Shown: positions 30,828 through 39,047 of the stretch, piece by piece
Layout of the letters: each line of letters starts with the position of its first letter
How positions within the stretch are numbered: the stretch's first letter is position 1
NCBI GenBank assembly: GCA_030650395.1
Contig: JAUSDY010000174.1
Coordinates: forward strand, 1-39,047
Source of the DNA: Acidobacteriota bacterium
Lineage (GTDB): Bacteria > Acidobacteriota > Vicinamibacteria > Vicinamibacterales > UBA2999
Reading direction: 5' to 3'
Length of the DNA: 39,047 nt
The notes under the pieces: generated by a model
What the model was told of the DNA's origin: nothing
Database searches by the model: none
Seen by the model: the letters and a program-made list of their open reading frames with translations, nothing else
Position numbers and translations under genes: made by a program

Positions 30828-32669
30828 TCACGCCGCTTCGATTGCGACTTCGCCCGGCCGTGGCAGCTCCACGAGCCCGGCGAGGTAGTCGCGGGTCTCG
30901 GTCAGCGTCGACGACACGAGCGTCGCGCCCGCCTCCCGCAACACTTGCGTGCTCTCGTCGGCCAGCGCCGGCGGGGCCCATCGCCCCACCACAATCCGCA
31001 CGTCGGGCAACGCGGCACGCAGCCGCTTCACCAGATAGCGCGTCTTCGACGCTGGGCTGGGGGGCAGATCCGCGAGGCAGACGATCGACACCCCTTGTGC
31101 GTGTACGAGCGACACGAGATCCGCCGCCAGCATGCGCTCCGGCGTAATCTCGACGACGACCGATCGGCCGGTCAGCAGGTGGCCCAGCATAACCAGCGCG
31201 AGCTCGTCGGCGACGCCATTGGCGGCATAACCCAACACGCGCAGAGGCTCCAACGGCGCCAGCGGCGGCGACGCTTCGGGCGAGGCGGGCGCCGGTGACA
31301 GCCGGCGGATCGATTCGGCCGCTTCAGCGAGCAGCTCGCGGGTGGCCTCGATCACGCCGGCTTCTTCCTCCACCGACAAGCGGCGCTCGATGCGATCGCG
31401 CTCCGCATAGTTGAGCGCCGGCAGCAGCAAGGCGTCGTAGACCGTGTCCGCGGACCCGGTCTTGATGTGGCGCTCGATGAGGTCGGCGGCTTCGCTTGGG
31501 TCGCGGGCCAGCAGCCGCTGGTAATAGCCGTACTCGGGTGCGAGCGCAGGCGTGTCGGCGATCAGCGTGCCGACAAATTCCAGGCCGGGCACGTGCTTGC
31601 CCAGCACGACGAGGCACACCGTCAAGGGCGTCGCCATCAGCAGGCCCAGCGGTCCCCACAGCCACGTCCAGAAGGCAACGGAAATAAGCAGCGCCACCTG
31701 CGACACACCCGCCGTGCCGGCATACAAGGCGGTTTCCAGCACCAGGTTCGTGAACAGCTCGAGCACGACGAACATCGCAACCACCCAGAGCGGATCCACC
31801 CAGCCTGGGAGGGCGGCGAGGCTCACCGCAATCGGCGCGCCCGCGCCAAGCACCGGCCCCACGTACGGAATGAACCGCAGCGCCGCACCGAGCACGCCCC
31901 ATACCAGCGGATAGGGCACACCCAGGAAGAACAACCCGAATCCGGCAACGATGCCGTAGACGGCGTTCACCAGCGACTGCATGAGCAGCTGCCTGCTGAC
32001 GCGCGTGCCCGCCTCGTCGAACGCCTTGGTTGTCACGGTCAGCCGCCCGTGGCCGACCAACCCGATCAGCCGGTTGCGCAGATCGCGGCGCTCCAGCAGC
32101 ATGAAGATCACGAGCGCGACCACGAGCGCGGCGGTGCCGAGCGGGCCGACGATGGGACCGAGCCACGCGATGGCGGGGAAACCCGCAACCGGTTGCGAGG
32201 CCACGACCACAGACCGCGGTGCCGGTCCCTTTGCCGGATCGGACTTGCCAAGATCGATCTTGATGTCTTCGATCGTTTCCTGCAGCTTCTCGACCGCACC
32301 GCCTTTACCCGCACCGCGAACGTCCGCGATCTTGGCGAGGATGTTGACGCGGTAGCCGGGCAGGTCCTCGGACAGGTGATTCATCTGCCGCACCAGTCCC
32401 CAGCCGGCCGTGCCGAGCACGATGAACACCAGCGTCACCACCGCGAGCACCGCCGGGACGCGGCCCAACCAGCGTTCCAGCCATGACACCGGGGGCGCCA
32501 GGACGAATGACAACAGTGCGGCCAGCGCGATGGGCACGAGCACGGCCTGTGCCCAGTAGAGCACGACGATCACCAGCACGCCGCCGGCAAACGCCACCCA
32601 ATGCTTCACGCTGCTCGACGTCTCATCCACGAACGCGCACCATTCATCGACTGTAGTGCGCGCGGCCAT
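30828..32669 (-). CDS. AI-2E family transporter with a long cytoplasmic C-terminal domain
   Basis: 613 residues. The first ~375 contain about eight TM helices with family features: LVPIALAALLSFVLAPPVSWLERWLGR, the PYPLVWGVLGAALRFIPYVGPVLGA block and WTWLWGPLGLLMATPLTVCLVV. Members export or import varied small molecules or ions (AI-2, Na+); the name does not imply AI-2 here. Unusually, ~235 further residues follow: a helical segment with PEYGYYQRLLARDPSEAADLIE and then a Rossmann-like alpha/beta domain (GVSIVCLADLPP, DVRIVVGRWAPP) reminiscent of a cobalamin-binding-type fold, suggesting a regulatory module. An adjacent YihY-type gene is divergent. Confidence 0.88.
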   Translation of the reverse strand: MAARTTVDEWCAFVDETSSSVKHWVAFAGGVLVIVVLYWAQAVLVPIALAALLSFVLAPPVSWLERWLGRVPAVLAVVTLVFIVLGTAGWGLVRQMNHLSEDLPGYRVNILAKIADVRGAGKGGAVEKLQETIEDIKIDLGKSDPAKGPAPRSVVVASQPVAGFPAIAWLGPIVGPLGTAALVVALVIFMLLERRDLRNRLIGLVGHGRLTVTTKAFDEAGTRVSRQLLMQSLVNAVYGIVAGFGLFFLGVPYPLVWGVLGAALRFIPYVGPVLGAGAPIAVSLAALPGWVDPLWVVAMFVVLELFTNLVLETALYAGTAGVSQVALLISVAFWTWLWGPLGLLMATPLTVCLVVLGKHVPGLEFVGTLIADTPALAPEYGYYQRLLARDPSEAADLIERHIKTGSADTVYDALLLPALNYAERDRIERRLSVEEEAGVIEATRELLAEAAESIRRLSPAPASPEASPPLAPLEPLRVLGYAANGVADELALVMLGHLLTGRSVVVEITPERMLAADLVSLVHAQGVSIVCLADLPPSPASKTRYLVKRLRAALPDVRIVVGRWAPPALADESTQVLREAGATLVSSTLTETRDYLAGLVELPRPGEVAIEAA

Positions 32670-32727
32670 GGCGTCAGCGTGCCGAATTGAACAGTCAGCG
32701 AACGGGCGTCCGCGGGAGGTTAGAGGG

Positions 32728-33630
32728 ATGCCGATACGCGCGCCGCTGATGTTGCGAATGCTGGGGTCTGCGGGCCGGGCCTGGTGGGATGACGACGCGC
32801 TACGACTCGGCGCGTCGCTCGCGTATTACACCCTGTTTGCGATCGCGCCGGTCCTGCTCGTGGCAACGGCCATCGCGGGCATGTTCTTCGGCACCGAGGC
32901 GGTCCGTGGCGAAATTGTCGGCCAGCTCGATCAGCTCCTCGGCCGCGAAGGGGCGCTCGCCGTGCAGAGCCTGCTCGAGGGCGCCAGCCAGCGACGCGCC
33001 GGCATTCTCGCCACCGTGATTGGCAGCATCGCCTTCGTCGCCGCGGCGACCGGCGCGTTCCTCGAGCTGCAGGTGGCGCTGAACATGATCTGGCGGGTCA
33101 AGCCCAACCCGCGCGCGAGCCTCACGGCGTTCCTGATGGACCGCGTGCGGTCGTTCGGGCTGGTCGTGGCGATCGGCTTCTTGTTGCTGGTGTCGCTTGC
33201 GGTCACCGCGGCGCTGGCCGCGCTCACCGCCTGGCTCTCCCGGCTCTCGCCCGGCCTGCCCCTCGTGTGGAGCGGCGTGAACATGCTCGTAACGCTGGTC
33301 GTGACGACGGGGCTGTTCGCGCTGCTATTCCGTTTCTTGCCGGACGTGCGGCTGCGATGGCGCGATGTCACGACCGGGGCATTTGTGACCGCCGTGCTCT
33401 TCACCATCGGCCAACAGGTGATTGGCCTCTACCTGGGCCAGAGCAGCACGGCGTCCAGCTACGGCGCCGCCGGGTCGATGATGATCCTGCTGCTGTGGGT
33501 GTACTACTCGTGCCAGATTCTGCTGTACGGCGCTGAGTTCACACGCGTCTACGCCCTGCGCCACGGTGCGCGGCCCGCGCCCGAGCCCTTCGCCGTGAAG
33601 GATCCTGACGCGTCCGCCGCCAGTTCGTAA
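32728..33630 (+). CDS. YihY/BrkB family membrane protein
   Basis: 300 residues from the ATG at 32728, which has a GGGAGG ribosome binding site upstream; an open frame extends further but without one. Six TM helices and the family blocks are seen: [23 protein letters not shown], then [33 protein letters not shown] and [35 protein letters not shown]. Function is unsettled; despite old names it is not an RNase, and transport or lipid roles have been suggested. Its last 82 bases overlap the 3' end of the convergent LLM oxidoreductase gene. Confidence 0.9.
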   Translation: MPIRAPLMLRMLGSAGRAWWDDDALRLGASLAYYTLFAIAPVLLVATAIAGMFFGTEAVRGEIVGQLDQLLGREGALAVQSLLEGASQRRAGILATVIGSIAFVAAATGAFLELQVALNMIWRVKPNPRASLTAFLMDRVRSFGLVVAIGFLLLVSLAVTAALAALTAWLSRLSPGLPLVWSGVNMLVTLVVTTGLFALLFRFLPDVRLRWRDVTTGAFVTAVLFTIGQQVIGLYLGQSSTASSYGAAGSMMILLLWVYYSCQILLYGAEFTRVYALRHGARPAPEPFAVKDPDASAASS

Positions 33631-34577
33631 GAGCGCAGCCGAGCGGCGTGATCGTAAATGTGCGAAACGATGATCAACTCGTCGGCCTTCGTCTGTTCGA
33701 TGAACTCGCCCATCTGCGCGCGCACGGTTTCTGCCGATCCGACAAACGACACGCGCGTGCGCTGCAGCGGATCGAGCGGCTCCGACGGATCGCGCGCCCA
33801 TTCTTGTGACGGCGGCGGCAGCAGAATCGGACGGCCCGAGCGCAGGCTGGCGAACGACTGCCGCCCCGACGAAGCGAGAAACCGCGCTTCATCGTCTGAA
33901 TCGGCCGCGACGACGTTGACACCGAGCATGATGTGCGGCCTGGCGAGCCGCTCCGTTGGCTTGAAGCGCTCTCGATAGATTTGCATCGCATCGAACAGCA
34001 TCGCGGGCGCGAAGTGCGAGGCGAACGAGAAGGGCAGCCCAAGCTCGGCGGCGACCTGCGCGCCGAAGGTGCTGGAGCCGAGGATCCAGATCGGCACGTC
34101 GACCCCTGCGCCCGGCACCGCCTGCACCAGTTGATTGGGTTGCGCTTCGCGGAAGAACGCCATCAACTCGACGACGTCGCTGGGAAAATCGTCGGGATTG
34201 GTCTGGAGCGTGCGGCGCAATGCCACCGCGGCGGCGCGATCGGTTCCGGGCGCGCGGCCGAGACCGAGATCGACACGGCCGGGAAACAGTGACGCCAGCG
34301 TGCCGAACTGCTCCGCGATCTGCAGCGGCGCATGGTTCGGCAGCATGATGCCGCCGGCGCCGATGCGAATGGTGGACGTCTTATCACCAACATGCGCGAT
34401 CAGCACCGCGGTGGCGGCGCTGCCGATGCCGGGCATGTTGTGATGCTCCGCCAGCCAGAACCGCTTGTAGCCCCAGCCCTCGGCGTGTTGTGCGAGATCG
34501 ACGGTGCGGCGGAAGGCATCCGCCGCGGTGCCTCCCTCAACAATCGGCGACAGGTCGAGGACCGCCAAAGGAATCAT
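33549..34577 (-). CDS. LLM-class flavin-dependent oxidoreductase
   Basis: 342 residues from the ATG at 34577. Luciferase-like features: [62 protein letters not shown] and [24 protein letters not shown], with the common LLM subfamily 'alkane/monooxygenase-like' order. FMNH2- or F420-dependent oxidation of an unknown substrate is expected. The start sits 8 nt after a TATTCT box, suggesting a leaderless transcript. The divergent ring-cleaving dioxygenase gene starts only 19 nt away. The C-terminal 27 codons overlap the YihY gene on the other strand. Confidence 0.9.
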   Translation of the reverse strand: MIPLAVLDLSPIVEGGTAADAFRRTVDLAQHAEGWGYKRFWLAEHHNMPGIGSAATAVLIAHVGDKTSTIRIGAGGIMLPNHAPLQIAEQFGTLASLFPGRVDLGLGRAPGTDRAAAVALRRTLQTNPDDFPSDVVELMAFFREAQPNQLVQAVPGAGVDVPIWILGSSTFGAQVAAELGLPFSFASHFAPAMLFDAMQIYRERFKPTERLARPHIMLGVNVVAADSDDEARFLASSGRQSFASLRSGRPILLPPPSQEWARDPSEPLDPLQRTRVSFVGSAETVRAQMGEFIEQTKADELIIVSHIYDHAARLRSYELAADASGSFTAKGSGAGRAPWRRA

Positions 34578-34596
34578 GTTGATCCAGAATAGCAGC
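34578..34596. promoter_or_regulatory. 19-bp divergent start region between LLM and MhqO-like genes
   Basis: Only 19 bp separate two divergent start codons. The minus strand carries TATTCT 8 nt before its ATG and the plus strand CAGAAT 6 nt before its ATG, so each -10-like box would lie within the shared spacer and both mRNAs would be leaderless, with -35 contacts inside the opposing gene. The two promoters physically overlap and should be mutually exclusive. Confidence 0.45.
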
Positions 34597-35547
34597 ATGG
34601 ATCTCCTCGGCATCCATCACCTCACCGCCATCTCCGCAAAAATCAGGGAGAACCACCGCTTCTACACGCAGGTGCTGGGCATGCGCCTCGTCAAGCGATC
34701 GGTGAACCAGGACGATGTGCGGGCCTATCACCTGTTTTATGCGGACGCGAAGGGCAGCCCCGGCACCGACCTGACCTTCTTCGACTGGCCGGCCCCGCGC
34801 GAGCGGCGCGGCGCGCGCAGCATCGTTCGCACCGGCCTCCGCGTCAAGGGCGCGGCCACGCTCGATTGGTGGGTCCACCGCCTGGATGAATTGCAGGTGC
34901 GGCACGGCGCAATCGCCGAACGCGACGGGCGCCTGTCGCTCGATTTCGAGGATCCCGAAGCGCAACGCCTGTCACTCGTCGACGACGGCGGCGCCGGCGA
35001 TCCGCCGGTCGCGTGGGCGAAGAGCCCCGTCCCGGCGGAGCATCAGATTCGCGGCCTCGGACCGATCACGATGAGCGTGCCGATGCTCGAACCGACCGAC
35101 GCCTTACTCACGCGCGTGCTCAACATGCCACAGGCGCGCGATTATCCGCACCCCGAGAACCCGGCCAACCGCGTCCACGTGTTCGCGATGCGTGGCGGCG
35201 GCGCGCACGCGGAGCTGCATGTGGCCGTTCAGCCCGAGCTGCCGCCGGCGCAGCAGGGCGCCGGCGGCGTGCATCACGTCGCGTTCCGTACGCCCGATGC
35301 GGATTACGATGCCTGGGCCGAACGATTGACGGAGCAGGGCATCCCCAACAGCGGCAAGGTCGATCGCTACTGGTTCCGCAGCTTGTATTTGCGCGAGCCG
35401 AACGGCGTGCTCTTCGAGATCGCCACCGAGGGGCCGGGCTTCGCCGTCGACGAAGACGCGGCGACGCTCGGCGAGAAGATCGTGTTGCCGCCGTTTCTCG
35501 AAGGGCAGCGCGACGACATCGTCGCCAACCTGCTGCCCATCGATTAG
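34597..35547 (+). CDS. Ring-cleaving dioxygenase (MhqO-like, double glyoxalase fold)
   Basis: 316 residues with two vicinal-oxygen-chelate halves: residues 1-~130 ([58 protein letters not shown]) and ~150-316 ([39 protein letters not shown]). Metal ligands His (IHHLT), His (VHHVAF) and Glu (LFEIA) are in place. Related proteins such as Bacillus MhqO act on hydroquinone-type aromatics. A serine hydrolase gene resembling MhqD follows 9 nt later, which reinforces a quinone-detoxification reading. Confidence 0.88.
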   Translation: MDLLGIHHLTAISAKIRENHRFYTQVLGMRLVKRSVNQDDVRAYHLFYADAKGSPGTDLTFFDWPAPRERRGARSIVRTGLRVKGAATLDWWVHRLDELQVRHGAIAERDGRLSLDFEDPEAQRLSLVDDGGAGDPPVAWAKSPVPAEHQIRGLGPITMSVPMLEPTDALLTRVLNMPQARDYPHPENPANRVHVFAMRGGGAHAELHVAVQPELPPAQQGAGGVHHVAFRTPDADYDAWAERLTEQGIPNSGKVDRYWFRSLYLREPNGVLFEIATEGPGFAVDEDAATLGEKIVLPPFLEGQRDDIVANLLPID

Positions 35548-35556
35548 TGCCGCGCC

Positions 35557-36213
35557 ATGCCGACACCACTTGATCCGCACGCCGGCCAGCCGATCTTGTA
35601 TCGCGGCGCCGCGATCGCGGAGGCGCGGCTGGCGGCCGTATTGATCCACGGCCGTGGCGCATCCGCCGAAGACATCCTCGGACTCTCGCAGGAGTTCAGC
35701 GCGGACGATGTGGCATACCTGGCGCCGCAGGCGGCTGGGAACACCTGGTATCCGTACTCGTTTCTGGCGCCAACCGATCAGAACGAACCGGGCCTCAGCT
35801 CGGCACTGGGTGTCATCGCGTCGATCCTTGCGACGCTCGAAGAACAGGGCATCACCGCCAATCGCGTGGTCTTGATGGGCTTCTCGCAGGGTGCCTGCCT
35901 GACGTCGGAGTTTGCCGCCAGGCACGCGCGCCGCTACGCCGGCGTGGCGGCCCTGAGCGGCGGCTTGATCGGTCCGCCCGGAACCCCGCGCGACTACACC
36001 GGCACGTTCGCCGGCACGCCGATCTTCATGGGCTGCAGCGACGTCGATCCGCATATTCCGGTCGAGCGCGTGCGTGAATCGGCCGACGTGTTTCGCCGCA
36101 TGGGCGCGACAGTTGACGAGCGAATCTACCGCGGCATGGGCCACACGGTGAGCCAGGACGAAATCGAGGCCGTCAACGAGATCATCGCGATCAACAACGC
36201 CGCTCCGAAGTAA
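35557..36213 (+). CDS. MhqD/phospholipase-carboxylesterase-type serine hydrolase
   Basis: 218 residues, normal for the PF02230-type group. Catalytic residues are clear: GFSQGA nucleophile elbow, Asp in GCSDVDPHIP and His in YRGMGHTVSQDE, with LIHGRGASAEDIL as oxyanion loop. Family members hydrolyse small esters; MhqD in Bacillus is induced with MhqO by 2-methylhydroquinone. The gene begins 9 nt after the dioxygenase stop, so the two form an operon. Confidence 0.88.
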   Translation: MPTPLDPHAGQPILYRGAAIAEARLAAVLIHGRGASAEDILGLSQEFSADDVAYLAPQAAGNTWYPYSFLAPTDQNEPGLSSALGVIASILATLEEQGITANRVVLMGFSQGACLTSEFAARHARRYAGVAALSGGLIGPPGTPRDYTGTFAGTPIFMGCSDVDPHIPVERVRESADVFRRMGATVDERIYRGMGHTVSQDEIEAVNEIIAINNAAPK

Positions 36214-36227
36214 GGTGCGCACAGGCC

Positions 36228-36350
36228 ATGCTTCCACCCTCGACCGGCGGCGTTGCTCACGACTTCAACAACATCCTGACGGTGATCCAGGCGACCGCGC
36301 TCGATTTGAACGAGGTCGTGTCCAACATGTTCCGGATGCTGCAACGCATC
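36228..36350 (+). pseudogene. Fragment of a histidine-kinase dimerisation domain
   Basis: GGVAHDFNNILTVIQATALD is the unmistakable phospho-acceptor (H-box) segment of hybrid PAS/HisKA kinases. Only this ~35-residue piece exists: there is no sensor domain before it and no ATPase domain after it, and the frame runs on into the antisense of a permease gene. It lies 14 bp after the MhqD-like stop, at the same rearrangement junction as the truncated permease. Confidence 0.75.
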
Positions 36351-37594
36351 CTGGTGTTCTGGCCGCTGAGCGGCAGGTGTGTGCTGGCCCCGGCCGAGAT
36401 CACCCCCGGCTGAGTCTGAAGTCGATCGACGACATCGCGATGGAAGCGAATCACGCTGGCGACGTCGGCATAGCGCGCTTCGGGTGGAACCAGGTTGAAC
36501 GTGAGCACGCCGTCGGTTCGCACGCCGGTGTCGACATCGAGCACGTGCTGCAGGCTGCGCGCGGCGAGGCCCGCGCCGACGAGCAACATCAGCGACAGCG
36601 CCACTTCCGCGGCGACGAGGGTCGCGCGCACACGCTGGCTGGCGCGTCCCGTCGTAACCGATCGTGCGGTCGATCGAAGCGCATTGCTCGAGGTGTGTTT
36701 GGTGGTTTGCAGGGCGGGCAGAATGCCGAACAGCAACCCGGTGAGGAGCGAGATCGTGAGCGTGAAAAACAGCGTGGTGCGATCCAGGGCGGTCTGATCG
36801 AGCCGTGGAATATCGGCGGGGCTGAGCCCGACGAGCAGGTCGAGGCCCCACGCGGCCAGCAGCACGCCCGCACCGGCGCCGACGCCGTAGAGCACCAATG
36901 TCTCAGTCAGCAGCTGCCGAACCAGGCGCCATCGTCCCGCGCCAAGGGCGGTACGGACGGCGACCTCGCGCTCGCGCGCCGATGCGCGCGCCAGCAGCAG
37001 ATTCGTCACGTTCGCGCGGTTCGACGGGAACTCGAAGTCTTTCGGCATCACGCCGACGATGGTGTAGGGGCGGGCGTTGACGGTGACGACCCGGCCGACG
37101 ACCGACGGGTCGCCGCCGAAGCGCCGCTGCCATAACGCATGGCTCAGGACGAGGACCCGATCGCGTCCGCCTTCATTTTCTTCAGGACGAATGGTGCGGC
37201 CGATGAGCGGCTGCACGCCGAGGGCCGTGAATACTTCCGCCGAGACCATCTGGCCGATCACCAGCTCGGGATCGCCGTCGCTGGAGAAAGTGAAGCCGGT
37301 GCCGATGTAACCGCCGAGCGCGTCGAAGGCGCGCGACTCGCGCTGCAGATCCAGAAAATTCTCGGACGACAGCCGCGTGCGATTCACCGGGGCGGGGTGC
37401 TGTTCGTAGACCACGAACAGCCGATCGGCATCCGGAAACGGCAACGGCCGCAGCACCACCGCATTGACGATTGAGAAGATGGCTGTGTTGACGCCGATGC
37501 CGATGGCCAGCGTCACAAGGGCGACGGCGGCGAAGCCCTTGTTCTGAAGCAGGGCGCGGAGGGCGTAGCGGACGTCCTGGATAATCGAGTTCAT
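36346..37594 (-). pseudogene. N-terminal half of an ADOP-type permease, with internal deletion
   Basis: From ATG 37594 the product begins MNSIIQDVRYALRALLQNKG, TM1, and the first MacB-type periplasmic domain (SSENFLDLQRESRAFDALGG, VVTVNARPYTIVGVMPKDFEFP). At residue ~192 it jumps in frame to NVTNLLLARASAREREVAVRTALGAGRW, so about 110 residues including the rest of that domain and a TM helix are lost. FtsX helices and the start of the second unit follow until GASTHLPLSGQNT (~36350), where homology stops and antisense kinase sequence begins. The missing C-terminal half corresponds to the fragment at 22252-23147. Confidence 0.8.
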
Positions 37595-38033
37595 GGTGGG
37601 TTGGGAGAGCGAGGATCGCGCCGATCCCGCCTCGACAGTTAACCCGGTGCGAATGTTGATGTTATCGAGAGAGCAAGCCGGACCGGGCCCCTGATGGTGT
37701 TCGGCGACGGACGCCGCGGTGACCGGCCGCGGACGATTGAGGCTAGAACCCTGGTTGCAGGCCGGCGGCACCGAGGATCGCCGCGATCAGGTCACTCCCT
37801 ACACAAGTTAGGTAGTCCGCTGCTCGCCCGGGACGTGCTCGGCGCCAAAACAACCCGCCTCCGCGGCTCGGAGATTGCAGCGTCTCTAGCTCTAGCGGTC
37901 CACACGCCCTTTCACGTTTCTTGCGGGACCTCCTACGAGACAAGACACTTCGAGTCGAAGTGTCGTCCTTCAATCGCGGCGCTGTTGACCGCCGCGTTCG
38001 ATCGCAGATCAAGACAAAGTGAAACCGGGGCAC
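37595..38033. other. Intergenic region with a perfect hairpin, no gene seen
   Basis: This 439-bp stretch between the divergent permease fragment and the PAS sensor contains no convincing reading frame. At 37944-37964 GACACTTCG-AGT-CGAAGTGTC forms a perfect 9-bp stem with a 3-nt loop, about 70 bp upstream of the sensor gene; it could be an operator or an attenuator-like structure. Confidence 0.4.
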
Positions 38034-39047
38034 ATGCCTACTACTGACAAGAGCACTGCTGACGCGGCTGATGCAAACATCGACGTCCGACACGCTGAGG
38101 CGCTGCACGCCAGCGAAGAGCGGTTTCGGGCGTTGTTCGAGTTGGGTCCCACGGCCGCCTACTCCTGTGATGCCTCGGGTCAGATCCGGGAATTCAATCG
38201 CCGCGCTGTGGAACTGTGGGGCCGCGAGCCAGCGGCAGGGGATACCGACGAGCGGTTTTGTGGCTCGTTCAAGTGGTTCCGTCCGGACGGCAGTTTCATG
38301 CCCCACGAGCAGTGCCCCATGGCCGAGGTGGTGAGCGCAAAATACCTGAGGTACGTGACGGAGAAGTGCTCATCGAGCGGCCCGACGGCTCGCGGGTTAC
38401 CGTCGTCGTGAATGTCCGTCCGCTGAAGAACCAACGCGGAGAAATCACGGGAGCCATCAACTGCTTTTACGATGTCACCGCGCGCAAGCAGGCGGACGAG
38501 GCCCTGCTCCAGGCGGGGGCGCTGCAGAGCGCGATTTTCAACAGCGCGAACTTCTCGAGCATCGCCACCGACGCCAAGGGTGTCATCCAGATTTTCAACG
38601 TCGGCGCGGAGCGGATGCTGGGCTACACCGCCGCCGACGTGATGAACAAGATCACGCCGGCCGACATTTCCGACCCGCAGGAAGTGATCGCGCGCGCCAA
38701 AGCGCTAAGCGTCGAGCTCGGAACCCCGATCACGCCGGGCTTTGAAGCCCTGGTGTTCAAGGCCTCACGCGGGATCGAGGACATCTACGAGCTGACTTAT
38801 ATCCGCAAGGATGGCAGCCGCTTTCCGGCCGTCGTGTCGGTCACGGCGCTGCGGGATGCTCAGGGTGGAATCATCGGCTATCTATTGATCGGCACTGATA
38901 ATACCGCTCGCAAACAGGTCGAAGCAGAGCAGAAGAAGCTCGATCAGCGTCTGCGCGACCAGCAGTTCTACACGCGCTCGCTCATCGAATCTAACATCGA
39001 TGCGCTGATGACTACCGATCCGCTCGGCATCATCACCGACGTCAATA
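38034..39047 (+). CDS. Multi-PAS sensor (probable hybrid histidine kinase), frameshifted and cut by right edge
   Basis: The frame starts MPTTDKSTADAADANIDVRH and enters a PAS domain (ASEERFRALFELGPTAAYSC, FNRRAVELWGREP). At an AAAA run (38339-38342) the frame is lost; adding one A restores SAKIPEVRDGEVLIERPDGS and the frame then stays open to the window end. It encodes the PAS-associated segment ending INCFYDVTARKQAD, a second PAS (SAIFNSANFSSIATDAKGVI, YELTYIRKDGSRFPAVVSV, IGTDNTARKQ) and the start of a third (TRSLIESNIDALMTTDPLG). Output domains lie off the right end. GTG 38019 is an alternative start. Either a sequencing error or a real frameshift explains the break. Confidence 0.75.

Overview
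The window is GC-rich, gene-dense DNA from a free-living Gram-negative bacterium. The mix of families (ADOP-type duplicated permeases, a DUF1501/DUF1800 secreted pair, a DUF5916 outer-membrane protein, CsbD, LLM oxidoreductase, PAS sensors) best fits Acidobacteriota, probably Vicinamibacteria. That placement is inferred from gene content only; there is no rRNA or marker gene here.

Layout. 0-2.4 kb: end fragment of a DUF433 antitoxin-like gene, an intergenic zone with a tRNA-Ser 3'-end-like stretch and REP-like palindromes, then a Fic-domain gene with four phased 24-bp repeats in front of it. 2.4-5.8 kb (minus strand): secreted MsrA, a redoxin fused to a DsbD-like N-terminal domain, a tiny membrane protein and an NhaD-like antiporter. 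The redoxin has an in-frame TGA exactly at the first cysteine of its CxxC motif, followed by a perfect stem-loop, so it is read here as a selenoprotein. 5.8-8.8 kb: DUF1800 and DUF1501 pair. 8.9-10.7 kb: a secreted HExxH protein. 10.7-13.2 kb: chrB divergent from a class-V aminotransferase that lacks the cysteine-desulfurase cysteine, with three palindromic operators between them. 13.2-16.4 kb: secreted alpha/beta hydrolase, a small secreted protein and a trypsin-fold protein with its catalytic triad lost. 16.5-19.4 kb (minus strand): otsA, a RodZ-like HTH protein and a lytic transglycosylase. 19.5-21.5 kb: NarL-type two-component pair.

21.6-26.8 kb mixes intact secreted genes (hydrolase, beta-propeller protein, small exported protein, CsbD) with truncated pieces (MBL-fold, beta-propeller, ADOP permease, M20-like). 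26.8-30.4 kb: DUF5916 outer-membrane protein, S1-repeat protein and YhbY. 30.5 kb: relic of a Tat-exported aminotransferase. 30.8-36.2 kb: AI-2E-type transporter, YihY/BrkB protein, LLM flavin oxidoreductase, and an MhqO/MhqD-like pair suggestive of quinone or aromatic-electrophile detoxification. 36.2-39.0 kb: a histidine-kinase scrap, the front half of an ADOP permease, and a PAS-domain sensor with a one-base frameshift that runs off the right end.

Themes. (1) Envelope redox repair: MsrA followed by a selenocysteine redoxin-DsbD fusion suggests a periplasmic methionine-sulfoxide repair unit. (2) Many decayed or rearranged genes; the two ADOP halves at 22.25 and 36.35 kb are complementary and could be one gene split by inversion. 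(3) Several start codons sit 6-8 nt after a -10-like box, suggesting leaderless transcripts. (4) Palindromic REP-like elements occur between genes and inside at least one reading frame.
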